Notes: generated from the sequence alone by a model not told the origin. A stretch of DNA of 64,000 nt from Prevotella communis (GCF_022024175.1 NZ_CP091794.1:2666001-2730000); one strand, 5' to 3'; positions 50,717-60,538 are shown, numbered from the stretch's first letter. A program made the numbers and translations.

Positions 50717-50768
50717 AAGAAAAAACGTTCAGGGTAACATTTTTACGCTACCTTGAACGTTTTTTCTT
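50717..50768 (-). terminator. Terminator of fructan operon and candidate operator
   Basis: A 20-bp near-perfect inverted repeat (50717-50736 with 50749-50768, one mismatch that is a G-U pair in RNA) starts 19 bp past the GH32 lipoprotein stop and has six T on the minus strand. The same arms hold CGTTCA (50726-50731) and TGAACG (50754-50759), placed 52 and 80 bp upstream of the -7 box at 50666-50673. Both functions can coexist. Confidence 0.75.
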
Positions 50769-50787
50769 ATTTGTCGCAAATAATCTC

Positions 50788-52407
50788 TTACTGCTGACTG
50801 ATCTTCAAGTCGCTAATGGTGATGTTACCACCATAGTTGTTGATGCTCCAGCAGTTTTTCTGGATGCCATAGATGCGGTTGGTGTAGCAGACGTTGTCGT
50901 TGATGTACATCACACAAACGGAGTTGTCGGTGTAGATATCAATCTGATAGGTATTATCCTCAGGACGTGGAACCTCGTAGCCATCAATTGCCTCGATGAA
51001 GCCCTTGCCTTCCTCGCCCTCCTGCTCGAAGTTCACCTTGCGCTTTTCGCCACCGGCCTCGGGGTTTACCATCAGCGTATAGTACTTCTTGGCATCGACA
51101 CTGCGAACCAGCGAGATGCCGAATCTGTCGGCATTGCCTTCGGTCTTCACCGTCATGCTGATGTGGTTGTGATAACCCAGTCGGCCGAACATCACATAGG
51201 CGCCTTCGCCAGTGAGCTGACTATTGGCGTAACCATTGCTAGCCACCACCTGAAGCGCCTGCTGCTTGTTGTACTTGGCTGCCATGGCAGGCACCTCGCC
51301 GAGTGAGATGGTACCGTCTTCGTGCTGGATAATCTTGTGGCAAACCAGCGCACCACCCCAGTTTGGCTCGCCGCCAGCACCCACATTGACATTCTTGGCA
51401 TCGATATCTGCGCCAGAACGGTATGGGCACCATCCCCAAATATAACGGTCGGTGCCGTTTGAGGCCGTCTTGCCGGCATAGAAACCACGACTGTCGAGCA
51501 CGCCTTCCTTATAGTCGGGCCACACCTTGGGGTCGTTGAGGCAAGTCTTCAGCTCGTCCCAGCTCTTGGCCTTGACATACTTCACCTTGCGGCTCCAGTT
51601 GACTGCCTGTCCCTCGCTGAACACGAGATACCACCAGTCGCCCATCTTAAACACATCGGGGCATTCGCACATGCGCTCCCACACCATGTTGAACTGACCG
51701 ACGTGCTCCCAGTTCTTCATATCGGCAGACTTGAAGTCGGCGAACTTGGGATCGCCACCGTAGGAAGGTTTGGTAGAGATGACCATGTGATAGAGACCGT
51801 CGTCGGCCACGAAGATCTGTGGGTCGCGGAAGTCCCAGCCAGAATAGCCATAGTCGGAACCATGGAGCTGCCAAAGATTGTCGCGCGTCCAGGTCTTGAA
51901 GTCGGGTGATGTGGCACGCATTACCACCTGGCGATCCTTACAGTCGGCGTTCTCGCCAGTGTAGTAAATATAGTACAGACCTTCACTCTCGTTATAATAA
52001 CAGCAGCCAGTGCCAAGCGCAGCATCCTGCTGATAGTCGTTGCTACCTACTGCCAGCACCTCGCCAATCGACTGATAGTTACATCCATCGGTGGTCTGAA
52101 CGCCCCAATAGGGGTGGAAACAATACTTGGCATTGTCATCATAGTCTTGCAGATAGAGCACCTTGAAGTTGCCTGCCTTCTGGTCGTAGAACGGCATGGG
52201 GTCGCCTACGCGTCCAAGTGCGGGCTTAAAGTAGGTCAAAAAAGCATCTTCGTCAACAGGCGAATAACGCTCTTCGCTGCTATTCCAGTCCTTGCCGGGA
52301 TCGCCTACAATCTTGTCGTCAGAGCAGGAAAAGAGTGCAATGGCCGCCAAGCAAAAACTCATCACTGTCATTGTGTGGGACAATTTATTTATGCTTTTAG
52401 TGTTCAT
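50788..52407 (-). CDS. GH32 surface lipoprotein (endo-fructanase candidate)
   Basis: A 539-residue lipoprotein: lipobox ALFSC followed by SDD, a pattern linked to surface export in Bacteroidota. It has the GH32 five-bladed propeller marks: a divergent nucleophile site VGDPMPFYD (about 66-74) in place of WMNDPNG, FRDPQIF (RDP motif, about 197), CECPDVF (acid/base Glu, about 251) and a C-terminal beta-sandwich. In the levan locus of Bacteroides thetaiotaomicron the matching position holds the surface endo-levanase (BT1760). It should cut fructan chains outside the cell; levan or inulin cannot be told apart. Confidence 0.85.
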   Translation of the reverse strand: MNTKSINKLSHTMTVMSFCLAAIALFSCSDDKIVGDPGKDWNSSEERYSPVDEDAFLTYFKPALGRVGDPMPFYDQKAGNFKVLYLQDYDDNAKYCFHPYWGVQTTDGCNYQSIGEVLAVGSNDYQQDAALGTGCCYYNESEGLYYIYYTGENADCKDRQVVMRATSPDFKTWTRDNLWQLHGSDYGYSGWDFRDPQIFVADDGLYHMVISTKPSYGGDPKFADFKSADMKNWEHVGQFNMVWERMCECPDVFKMGDWWYLVFSEGQAVNWSRKVKYVKAKSWDELKTCLNDPKVWPDYKEGVLDSRGFYAGKTASNGTDRYIWGWCPYRSGADIDAKNVNVGAGGEPNWGGALVCHKIIQHEDGTISLGEVPAMAAKYNKQQALQVVASNGYANSQLTGEGAYVMFGRLGYHNHISMTVKTEGNADRFGISLVRSVDAKKYYTLMVNPEAGGEKRKVNFEQEGEEGKGFIEAIDGYEVPRPEDNTYQIDIYTDNSVCVMYINDNVCYTNRIYGIQKNCWSINNYGGNITISDLKISQQ

Positions 52408-52441
52408 ATTGTTCTATTATATAAGGTTAGACAGTTATTGA

Positions 52442-53851
52442 TTATTCACCGGTGAGATAATGATAGGCATTCATCAGAATCTTGCCCATGTTCTCATGGT
52501 AAACAGAGGTATAGTCGGTGGGAGAATACCAGTCGAGCAGACCGGCACCGAAACAGATGATACCACCCTTTCCGAAATTGCCATCGTAATTCTTCAACTC
52601 CCAAGAGGATATCTCGTTGCCATGTCCGGTCAGGCGACGAGCCTTACCACCAGTCACTTCGTCGAACTTCTGATAGAGGGCTTCGTCGGAAACGCCGTCC
52701 CAATGATACTGAGATGCTGAGTTACAGATGGTGTAATCCTTATCAAGCGTGTAAATGGCTTCGGGATTGGCAGGGTTGACAACAAGTCCTTGCCACAAAG
52801 CATGGTTCTTGTCGAAGACAGGCAACGTCCAGGGATCATCCCCCATCTGTGGACCACCTTCGCCATTGCCACCCCAACAGTTGTTAGGACAACCGTCTTG
52901 TGGCATAGCACCTAACGCTGCTGCCAGGTTAACACCCATGCGCTGCAGCACGAAAGCGCCACCCTTCTTCCAGTATTCCTTCAGTTTTGGCAGAGCATCC
53001 ATGGCACTCTTCTCGCCTCCCTCAAATCCAGAGAAGGAGGTATAAGCACCTGTCTGGCGATGGAAGAAGATGAACTTACACTCGTCCAGCAGACCGTCGA
53101 AGTTGGCAATCTGTTCCCAAGAGACATAAGCCGAGCCCTGAATATTGCTGGTCAGCCATTTGGCAGCAGCCTTCTCTTCGTCTTTCAGTTCATCGACATT
53201 AGCTGCGTTGCCTGCGAAGATGGCTACAGGTTTATCGATCAGCACGATCTTCACGGTATATGTATTAGTAGCCGTACCATCGTTCAGCGTGAGCTGGAAC
53301 GGATTGTTCGGATCGCTAAAATCGGCGGTCGAACCGCTGGCCGGGAAACTGACAGCATCCTCGCTATTATCTACAGTGAAGGAAGCATTGCTCAGGTCGA
53401 TGCCACTGATGCCCAGCACATAGACGGTGATGGTTTTGTCTTCTTCGTTGATGGCACCTTTGATGCCTGAAAGGTAGAAGTTATAGAGCTTGGCCTCGTC
53501 ATTGCGCACGGCAATGCGATATTCCATCATCAGGTCGCCATTGGTGATGCGCAAGGTCTGGTCGGCTTCCACATTGATATGGTCGCCCTGCTTGATATTG
53601 CTGGATGCTCCTGGCGAAACAATCATGCTGGTGACAACCATGTCGTTCTTAGCGGTAAAATCGACGGGCACCTTCACTTTGATCAACTTGGTGGCCATGT
53701 CGATGGTTGCTTCGTACTGGTCGTTAAGCACGAACTTCTGCACCAGACAATCGCCACCGACGCTGAGACTGCCTGTATGATCGTCTGAGCAGGCAGCAAA
53801 CCCGCAGGCAACCATCAGTGCACAGATGATATTAAATATTTTAGTCTTCAT
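52442..53851 (-). CDS. DUF4960 surface lipoprotein (fructan-binding candidate)
   Basis: A 469-residue lipoprotein (GFAACSDD) with N-terminal immunoglobulin-like segments (about 20-200) and a C-terminal DUF4960-like domain (about 205-469). It lies between SusD and the GH32 lipoprotein, where B. thetaiotaomicron has the surface glycan-binding protein BT1761. It likely captures fructan for the GH32 and SusCD. Start chosen at MKTKIFNII (ATG 53849-53851). Confidence 0.8.
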   Translation of the reverse strand: MKTKIFNIICALMVACGFAACSDDHTGSLSVGGDCLVQKFVLNDQYEATIDMATKLIKVKVPVDFTAKNDMVVTSMIVSPGASSNIKQGDHINVEADQTLRITNGDLMMEYRIAVRNDEAKLYNFYLSGIKGAINEEDKTITVYVLGISGIDLSNASFTVDNSEDAVSFPASGSTADFSDPNNPFQLTLNDGTATNTYTVKIVLIDKPVAIFAGNAANVDELKDEEKAAAKWLTSNIQGSAYVSWEQIANFDGLLDECKFIFFHRQTGAYTSFSGFEGGEKSAMDALPKLKEYWKKGGAFVLQRMGVNLAAALGAMPQDGCPNNCWGGNGEGGPQMGDDPWTLPVFDKNHALWQGLVVNPANPEAIYTLDKDYTICNSASQYHWDGVSDEALYQKFDEVTGGKARRLTGHGNEISSWELKNYDGNFGKGGIICFGAGLLDWYSPTDYTSVYHENMGKILMNAYHYLTGE

Positions 53852-53874
53852 AATATTCAGTTTAAATGTTCTTA

Positions 53875-55635
53875 TTACCAATTACCACAGTTCTGAGTGT
53901 ACTTTCCATTAGAGGCAGCCATCTGCTCGTGAGGCACAGGCAGGTATTCGTTCTTGTCGGCCACGAATTGTGCACCTTCAAGGAATTTGGCACTTTTGCT
54001 CTCGGTGGCATAGAAGTTATTGATCACGCTGGCTGCTTCGCCCCAACGCACTAAGTCGAAGAAGCGCTCGCACTCCATAGCCAGTTCCAGACGACGTTCC
54101 ATCTTGACAATACTCAATGTCTTGGCTTTGTCGTAAGTGCCTTCGTAGGGCTTCACATTGTAACGTACGTTCAGCGTACTGGGATAGTTGGCCACAACAC
54201 TGCTTGACTGCATGCTCTTGGCGCGATTGCGCAGCTTGTTCACCAGCTGAATAGCCTCGCCAGTCCGGTTCAGTTGTGCCAGTGCCTCTGCACGCATCAG
54301 CAGCACGTCGGCATAGCGGAACACGATGCGGTTCATTGATGTGGCCCACTGGTTGTCTGCATTGAAGATGTACTTATCTGTCAGGTCGGGGTCAACGCAC
54401 TGCTTGAGGGAGATGAAATTGCCATAGTTGCCATTAGAACGACTCCAAGGCTTGCCCTCACCAATGGTAAGTTTGGGACTGGGATTGAACATAAACTGTG
54501 TACCGGGCATGCCCACGGTGATAAAGAGTCGTGGATCAACAGTCTGGCTGTTGCCGACGGTCTTGCCTACAAGCACAGCATAGTCTGTGGCATTAGCCTC
54601 ATCAAACATGGGATGGCCCTCGAAGTCGGTCTTGTAGGCATTCACCAAATTGTGTGAGGGCTTGTAGAAGTCGCAACCGCCCAGGATACCTTCAAGCTCA
54701 GGTGGAATCAGACGGTTTGAGAAGTTCAGGTTACCGTAGTTCGTACCGTCGTTCTTTGAATACTGAATGGCCCAGATGCTCTCCTTGCCATTCTCGTAGG
54801 CTTCTTCAGGACGGAAGTTGTTGTGCAGGTCGCCCTCAAGGTCGTAGCCACGATACAGGGTGAGCTCGGTGTATTCCACCACTTTCTTCAGGTCGTCCTC
54901 ATTGATGCTGGTTACCTGATTGCTGTTGGCATCGTCCTGGCGGTAGGCCTTGTAGAGATAAGCCTTGGCGAGGAAGGCAGCGGCAGCAGACTTGTTGGGG
55001 CGACCTTTGTCGGCCTGCGTCTGAGGCAGATGCTCGTAGGCGTAGTTCAAGTCCTCGATGATCTGCATCCAACCTTCGTCGTTGGTGTATTCGGTATTTG
55101 AGATATTCTTAATATCTTCTTCCTCCAGATTAGGCTTGTTGACAAAAGGAATCTTCTTGAACAAGCGCTTCAGCTGGAAGTGACCGTAGGCACGCAGGAA
55201 GCGCATCTCTGCTATGTGCTCCTGAACGGCTGCATCGTCCTGATTGCCATTCGACAGCACATTAAGACAAAGATTAACGCGCGACAAATACTTATAGAGT
55301 CTGGTCCAGATGGAACTGAAGTTCCAGTCGGTGGTCATCACACCGGTACATAGCTCCAGGTTATGGAAAGGAGTACCATCAGAATGGTCGGCACCACCAA
55401 CATATGCATCGTCCGAGCGCGTGTCGTAGTTCCACAAGGAGAACGAGGCGTTCATATCCTCGATGGTTACCAGTCCGGCATATGCAGAGGTAAGGATGTT
55501 GTCTGCGTTAGCAGGATCCTTTGCTTGTTCCTCGGTCAGTGTAGCCTGTGGCAGTTGGTCGTCGAGGAAGTCAGAGCAAGAAGTTAAACCACCAAGCGCA
55601 CAACATGCGAAAAATGCTTTATATATAGTCTTCAT
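53875..55635 (-). CDS. SusD-type surface lipoprotein of fructan locus
   Basis: A 586-residue SusD homologue: lipobox LTSC followed by SDFLDD, family segment MRFLRAYGHFQLKRLFKKIPF, RPNKSAAAAFLAKAYLYKAY (TPR-like) and the C-terminal MERRLELAMECERFFDLVRWGEA and YLPVPHEQM. It covers the SusC barrel and binds fructo-oligosaccharides. Start chosen at MKTIYKAFF (ATG 55633-55635), ten codons below the first possible start. Gap to susC is 30 bp. Confidence 0.92.
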   Translation of the reverse strand: MKTIYKAFFACCALGGLTSCSDFLDDQLPQATLTEEQAKDPANADNILTSAYAGLVTIEDMNASFSLWNYDTRSDDAYVGGADHSDGTPFHNLELCTGVMTTDWNFSSIWTRLYKYLSRVNLCLNVLSNGNQDDAAVQEHIAEMRFLRAYGHFQLKRLFKKIPFVNKPNLEEEDIKNISNTEYTNDEGWMQIIEDLNYAYEHLPQTQADKGRPNKSAAAAFLAKAYLYKAYRQDDANSNQVTSINEDDLKKVVEYTELTLYRGYDLEGDLHNNFRPEEAYENGKESIWAIQYSKNDGTNYGNLNFSNRLIPPELEGILGGCDFYKPSHNLVNAYKTDFEGHPMFDEANATDYAVLVGKTVGNSQTVDPRLFITVGMPGTQFMFNPSPKLTIGEGKPWSRSNGNYGNFISLKQCVDPDLTDKYIFNADNQWATSMNRIVFRYADVLLMRAEALAQLNRTGEAIQLVNKLRNRAKSMQSSSVVANYPSTLNVRYNVKPYEGTYDKAKTLSIVKMERRLELAMECERFFDLVRWGEAASVINNFYATESKSAKFLEGAQFVADKNEYLPVPHEQMAASNGKYTQNCGNW

Positions 55636-55665
55636 AATTATCATATTTCGATTGTCTGTTATCAA

Positions 55666-58600
55666 TTAAAACGATACATTCATGCCGAATGTGAGGTTGA
55701 GAGGGATTGGATAGCCGAAGCCAGGATTCTCAGGATCGACACCCGTGAACTTGCTGCTCTTGATGGTCAGCAGGTTCTGGGCTGAAGCATAAAGACGTAC
55801 ACGTTCCATCTTCAACTTGTTGACAAGAGACTTGGGCAGGTTGTAGCCCAGCTGAATGGTACGAAGCTTAGCAAATGAGCCATCCTCTATGTAATATGAA
55901 GACAGACGGCCTTCGTTGGCAACATCTCTGGTGCTCAGCGCAGGGATATCGCTACCAGGATTGGCAGGGCTCCATGCGTCAAGTACTCGGGTGCCCTTAT
56001 TCAAATAGGGAAGGTTCACCTTATCATAAGTATTGGTCCAGAAATCGGTCTGGGTCTTATAGTCGTAGCAGTTGACATCAACGCCCTGAACGCCCTGCCA
56101 GAACATGGACAGGTCCCAATCCTTATACTGCAGATAGATGTTCAGACCCCAGGTAAAGTCGGGTGTGGGGTCGTAGATCCATGCCTGGTCGCTCTCGTTG
56201 ATAGTGCCGTCCTTAACCACATCGAGATAGCGAATACGGCCCAGTCCGGCAGCCTCCTGAGAGGCGTGGTTATTGATTTCTTCCTGCGTGCGGAACAAAC
56301 CGTCTGCCACATAGCCAACCTCTGAATACATGGGGTGACCGATGATGCTGAACACGCCATTGCCACCGTAGGTACCGGCAGCAGCGACGGTCTCTGGCAG
56401 TTTCGTTACTTCGTTGGTGTACTTACTGATGTTTCCGGTGATGTCCCAAGAGAAGCCGTTGGCCTGTTTATGACGATAGCCCAACGAGAACTCCCAACCT
56501 ACGTTCTTCACCTCGCCGGCATTGATCCACTGCGAAGAACCTTCACCCTGTGTGCCAAGTCCTTTCATCTCGACGAGGATGTCTGTCGTTTTCTTATTGA
56601 ACCAATCAAACGAACCGTAAATCTCATTACCTTTCAATGCAAAGTCCAAACCGATGTTATGCTGCGTGGTGGTTTCCCATTTGATATTCTCGTTGCCAAT
56701 CTGCTTGCGGATATAACCACTGGGGAGGTTGGTGCCACCATTGCTTCCGGTGATGTCGTAAACGGTGCCGGCAGGGGCCTCACCATTCCACAACTCGGTG
56801 GTAACGACGGGTGCATACATGGTGAACCGGGCTGTATTCGAGATTTCCTGGTTACCAGTCATACCCCAAGAATAACGTACCTTCAAATCATCGAGCCAAC
56901 TTCTGGTGCCTTCCATGAATTTCTCCTGAGTGATACGCCAACCAGCTGATGCAGAGGGGAAGGTACCGTATCGGTTGTTCTTACCAAAACGGCTTGAACC
57001 ATCGCGACGCAAGGTGAAAGATGCCATGTAAGTATCATTATAGGTATAGTTGGCTTTTCCGAAGAAAGAAACCAGCGAGAAGCCACCACCTGAGCCTTCG
57101 GCCACCTGACGACCAGAGCCTGCTGTGGGCCACATATAATCGGTAGTGAGTACTGCCATGCCATAGCGACGGGCATTACTCCAGTTGTCGTCCGTGCGGT
57201 TCAACTCTATACCAATCATTGCGTCTGCACGATGCTTGCCAATCTCCAAATTATAAGTAGCAATGGCATTCCACATCCAGCGCTGGGCATGCTCCTGACG
57301 CATCTCAGCAGCGGTCTCGGAGTTGGCAATCTTACCATTAGCCACGGGATACTGGAAATTGCGCTGTTGCTTCTGACTGTAGTCCAAGCCGACGGTAGAA
57401 CGAATCATGAAGTTCTTAAACGGCGTAATGCTGATGTGGGCATCACCAAAGATACGCCACATCGTATATTCGTTGTCTTTCGTTCTTGAAAGCATACTCA
57501 GGGGATTCTCACGCTCTGGGAATGCTTCCACGGGCTGAGCGTACTCACCATTTTCGGCGTAGATGGGGAAATTGGGACTGAACTGCAAGGCGTTTCTGAG
57601 AATATCGCCAGGAGCATCGGTTCCCTTGGTGCGGTTCAGGGTAAAGTTCTCACCAATCGTTACAATGCCATCTAGCAACTTATATTCGGTATTGGCACGT
57701 GCCGACAGACGACTGAACTCTGACTCTTTGATCGTACCTTTATTATCGTAATAGCCCATAGAGAAGAACGAGCTACCCTTCTCCGAACCACTGCTCACAG
57801 AGAGGTTGTACTGCTGAACGATGCCTGTGCGAGTGACCTCGTCAAACCAGTCGGTGTCGCCAGCGTGCACTGTGCCGTTGGCGTCCAGATAGTTGTCCAT
57901 GGTCACGCCATAGAGCTGCGGATGACCGTTCTGATCGTATCCCCAGTCAAAGTTATAGCCCACAATATTATTATTGGGATTCTTGCCATCGTTGATGTTT
58001 GCCTGCCAAAGTGCCTGACCAAACTGGCGGGCATTGAGGGTCTCAATCTTATGAGCGTAGAAAGAAGCAGCGACACTACCGTCAAAATCTACTCTCACCT
58101 TTCCTTCCTTGCCGCGCTTGGTCGTGATGATAATCACACCATTGGCAGCACGCGAACCATAGATAGAAGCCGAAGCGGCATCCTTCAGAACCTGAATAGA
58201 CTCGATATCATTGCCGTTCAGCTCGTGCATGCCCGACTTGGTGGGCACACCATCTATAATATATAAAGGATCATTGTTGTTCAACGTACCCAAACCACGG
58301 ATACGTACCGTGGCAGCTCCTGATGGATTACCATCGGCAGAGATGTTCATGCCCGGTACACGACCTTGCAGAGCCTTCATCGGGTTATTTTCATTCTGCT
58401 TGGCTATCTCGTCAATACTCACCGTTGAGATGGCACCTGTCAGATCAGCCTTGCGCTGGGTGGTATAACCCGTCACCACCACCTCCTGCAGCACTTTGTC
58501 ATCGGGTTGCAATTGCACCTTCATACCGTTCTGCGCAGGAACATCCTGCGTCTGGTAGCCGACATAAGAGATGGAAAGGATAGCACCCGCCTTGACTTTA

Positions 58601-58785
58601 ATCTTGAAGTTACCGACTAAGTCGGTCACCGTGCCATTGGCCGTGCCTTTCTCCTTCACCGTAGCTCCGATAACTCCGTCGCCGAAATCATCGATCACCG
58701 TTCCCGTAATCTCTGTTTGCGCGTACATTAAAGTACTCAGCATCAGAGTCAGGAAACTCAAAAACACTCGTTTCGATTGTTTCAT
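55666..58785 (-). CDS. SusC-type TonB-dependent transporter of fructan locus
   Basis: A 1039-residue outer-membrane importer: signal peptide (cut near MYAQ, residue 23), carboxypeptidase-regulatory-like domain (about 24-100), plug with LQEVVVTGYTTQRKADLTGAI and YIIDGVPT, and a barrel ending NLTFGMNVSF. Frame extends upstream to 58896, but the -7 box at 58830-58837 lies there, so ATG 58783-58785 is used. First gene of the leftward fructan operon; expected to import fructo-oligosaccharides. Confidence 0.93.
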   Translation of the reverse strand: MKQSKRVFLSFLTLMLSTLMYAQTEITGTVIDDFGDGVIGATVKEKGTANGTVTDLVGNFKIKVKAGAILSISYVGYQTQDVPAQNGMKVQLQPDDKVLQEVVVTGYTTQRKADLTGAISTVSIDEIAKQNENNPMKALQGRVPGMNISADGNPSGAATVRIRGLGTLNNNDPLYIIDGVPTKSGMHELNGNDIESIQVLKDAASASIYGSRAANGVIIITTKRGKEGKVRVDFDGSVAASFYAHKIETLNARQFGQALWQANINDGKNPNNNIVGYNFDWGYDQNGHPQLYGVTMDNYLDANGTVHAGDTDWFDEVTRTGIVQQYNLSVSSGSEKGSSFFSMGYYDNKGTIKESEFSRLSARANTEYKLLDGIVTIGENFTLNRTKGTDAPGDILRNALQFSPNFPIYAENGEYAQPVEAFPERENPLSMLSRTKDNEYTMWRIFGDAHISITPFKNFMIRSTVGLDYSQKQQRNFQYPVANGKIANSETAAEMRQEHAQRWMWNAIATYNLEIGKHRADAMIGIELNRTDDNWSNARRYGMAVLTTDYMWPTAGSGRQVAEGSGGGFSLVSFFGKANYTYNDTYMASFTLRRDGSSRFGKNNRYGTFPSASAGWRITQEKFMEGTRSWLDDLKVRYSWGMTGNQEISNTARFTMYAPVVTTELWNGEAPAGTVYDITGSNGGTNLPSGYIRKQIGNENIKWETTTQHNIGLDFALKGNEIYGSFDWFNKKTTDILVEMKGLGTQGEGSSQWINAGEVKNVGWEFSLGYRHKQANGFSWDITGNISKYTNEVTKLPETVAAAGTYGGNGVFSIIGHPMYSEVGYVADGLFRTQEEINNHASQEAAGLGRIRYLDVVKDGTINESDQAWIYDPTPDFTWGLNIYLQYKDWDLSMFWQGVQGVDVNCYDYKTQTDFWTNTYDKVNLPYLNKGTRVLDAWSPANPGSDIPALSTRDVANEGRLSSYYIEDGSFAKLRTIQLGYNLPKSLVNKLKMERVRLYASAQNLLTIKSSKFTGVDPENPGFGYPIPLNLTFGMNVSF

Positions 58786-58829
58786 TTGCTTTACGTTTTT
58801 AGTTAATACTCTCGTTTTAGATTCTGACG

Positions 58830-58837
58830 CAAAAGTA
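58830..58837 (-). promoter_or_regulatory. -7 box of fructan susC operon
   Basis: TACTTTTG on the minus strand, 44 bp before the ATG. No TTTG at -33. Half-sites lie 31 and 80 bp upstream. Confidence 0.65.
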
Positions 58838-58868
58838 GTAATGATATAGTTATTGGTATGAAAAATAT

Positions 58869-58923
58869 CGTTCATCCCATTCAAAAATTGTTGCAATGTA
58901 ACAAAATTACAATGGAATGAACG
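58869..58923. promoter_or_regulatory. Candidate activator site upstream of fructan susC
   Basis: CGTTCATCCCATT (58869-58881) and AATGGAATGAACG (58911-58923) form a 13-bp inverted repeat with one mismatch. A third element, TGTTACATTG on the minus strand, sits at the same offset from the distal half-site as in the GH32 and 49707 promoters. Confidence 0.65.
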
Positions 58924-58953
58924 AATAATCTTAGTATTACAAATATTTCCGTG

Positions 58954-60501
58954 CTATTTCCGGACGTCGCCAGGCACCATGCCGTACTCCTCTTTGAAAC
59001 ATTTGGAGAAGTAGCTGGGGGCAGTGAATCCGACAGCGTATGCCACCTCGCTGACACTCTTGTCGGTGGTGATCAGCATCTGATAGGCGCGCTTCAAGCG
59101 CGTGGTGCGCAGCAGTTCTACGGGTGAGGAACCGGTTATCGTCTTAATCTTACGATAGAGCTGTACACGACTGAGGCTCATCTCTGCTGCCAGGTCGTCG
59201 ACACTGACCTCGCTATCTTCCATGCGAGCCTCAACGACCTCGCGGAACCGTGCCAGGAAGGCACTTTCGGCAACGACGGACGATTTCTCGTCTGCCGGGC
59301 TGTCTGCTGTCTGCTCCTTTGTTTCGTCAGCAACAGGTGCTGGCTCTATCTCCATATTCCACAGGGTACTGACGACACGCTCTTGCTGTAACTTCACGTT
59401 ACGGAGATGATACAGATAGAACAACACGATGGTTACCACCAAGAGCAGAATGACACCCATCGACATCCAGTTGACGACATGCTGCGTAGCTAACTCTTTC
59501 AGATAGGTGTCTGCCCTGCTATGCAACTGGTCGAGATACTCAGCCTGGTGCATCATCTCTTCGCTTTGCATCAACAGCACCTTAGCATTGTCGCGAGTAA
59601 CCAGTGCTGACTGCAGAAGAGCTTCCTTCTCGTAGGGTTTGCCTTCAAGGATGTTGATAGCCAACTCTATGATTTTGTCACCATGGGTAGGATAGATATA
59701 GGAAGCATCCAGGATGCTGTCGCGTACCAGACGGATGCCGCCATCTTCACCAGGCAGACCGTCAATGCCACAGTAGAGTGGCTGATGGCTGTCAGCTGTT
59801 AGCTGTTGGCTTTCTTGCAAGGCACGACGGGCCCCCATGGCCATGCGGTCGTTCTGACCAAAGACAAAGTCGATATGGTCCAGATTGCCAGGATAGGCTT
59901 TCACGGCCTTGACGGCACTCTCCTCTGTCCAGTCGCCTTGCAGGGTTGCAACGACAGTGATGTCTGGGTAATTCTTCAGGGCATCAGCGAAACCGTTGTG
60001 GCGCTCGATGGCTGGTGACGAGCCCTTGAGTCCCATGATTTCCATGACACGTCCTTTGCCATGCAGTCGACTGGCGATGTATTCACCCATGATGCGCCCC
60101 ATCTCGTAGTTGTCGGCACTGATGAATGACGTATATTTCTGTGAATTGGTCTTTCGTTCAAAGACAATAACAGGAATGCCCTTATCGTAGGCGCGGTCGA
60201 TGGCTGACGAGATGGTTTTCAGCTGGTTGGGAGCAACAATCAGCAGGTCAATGCCGCTGTCCACCAGCGAGTCTATCTGTTGTACCTGACGCTCGTCGCT
60301 ATCGTGGGCTGCAGCAAAACGCAGCTCTACATTTTCCTGACAATAGGCTCCCATACGCAGCTCGGCATTCTGCTTCTCACGCCAGATATCTGCCGAACAC
60401 TGAGATACACCTATTATATAATGAGGTTTAGGGTTGGCACATCCTAATATAGTCAGTAGCAACGCCAACAGCAAAGCCCCCAAAAGTTGTTTATGCATCA
60501 T
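58954..60501 (-). CDS. Membrane-spanning sugar sensor fused to AraC-type DNA-binding domain
   Basis: A 515-residue regulator: N-terminal signal/anchor (about 1-22), type I periplasmic binding protein domain (about 25-305; YIIGVSQCSADIWREKQNAE, GIDLLIVAPN, FVFGQNDRMAMGARRA), a linker with helix, one membrane helix (about 343-363, SMGVILLLVVTIVLFYLYHL) and a cytoplasmic AraC-type double helix-turn-helix (about 408-515, MSLSRVQLYRKIKTITGSSPVELL and VSEVAYAVGFTAPSYFSKCFKEEYG). No histidine kinase or receiver lies between, unlike the hybrid sensor BT1754 of the B. thetaiotaomicron fructan locus. It probably senses fructose and activates both flanking operons. Confidence 0.88.
   Translation of the reverse strand: MMHKQLLGALLLALLLTILGCANPKPHYIIGVSQCSADIWREKQNAELRMGAYCQENVELRFAAAHDSDERQVQQIDSLVDSGIDLLIVAPNQLKTISSAIDRAYDKGIPVIVFERKTNSQKYTSFISADNYEMGRIMGEYIASRLHGKGRVMEIMGLKGSSPAIERHNGFADALKNYPDITVVATLQGDWTEESAVKAVKAYPGNLDHIDFVFGQNDRMAMGARRALQESQQLTADSHQPLYCGIDGLPGEDGGIRLVRDSILDASYIYPTHGDKIIELAINILEGKPYEKEALLQSALVTRDNAKVLLMQSEEMMHQAEYLDQLHSRADTYLKELATQHVVNWMSMGVILLLVVTIVLFYLYHLRNVKLQQERVVSTLWNMEIEPAPVADETKEQTADSPADEKSSVVAESAFLARFREVVEARMEDSEVSVDDLAAEMSLSRVQLYRKIKTITGSSPVELLRTTRLKRAYQMLITTDKSVSEVAYAVGFTAPSYFSKCFKEEYGMVPGDVRK
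59781..59808. repeat. Degenerate 7-bp tandem repeat inside the sensor gene
   Basis: Four units on the plus strand: GCTGATG, GCTGTCA, GCTGTTA, GCTGTTG. They encode QQLTADSHQ, a loop in the periplasmic binding domain. Confidence 0.65.
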
Positions 60502-60530
60502 TTTAGAATTGTATTAACAGGTTTTGTTGG

Positions 60531-60538
60531 CAAAAATA
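60531..60538 (-). promoter_or_regulatory. -7 box of sensor-regulator gene
   Basis: TATTTTTG on the minus strand, 29 bp before the ATG at 60501. The operator at 60558-60591 covers its -33 region, so the regulator could also repress itself. Confidence 0.5.

Noticed and set aside
52442-53851. SusE/SusF-type starch-binding protein
   Set aside because: Position would allow it, but the C-terminal region fits DUF4960 of fructan loci and the neighbours are GH32 enzymes.
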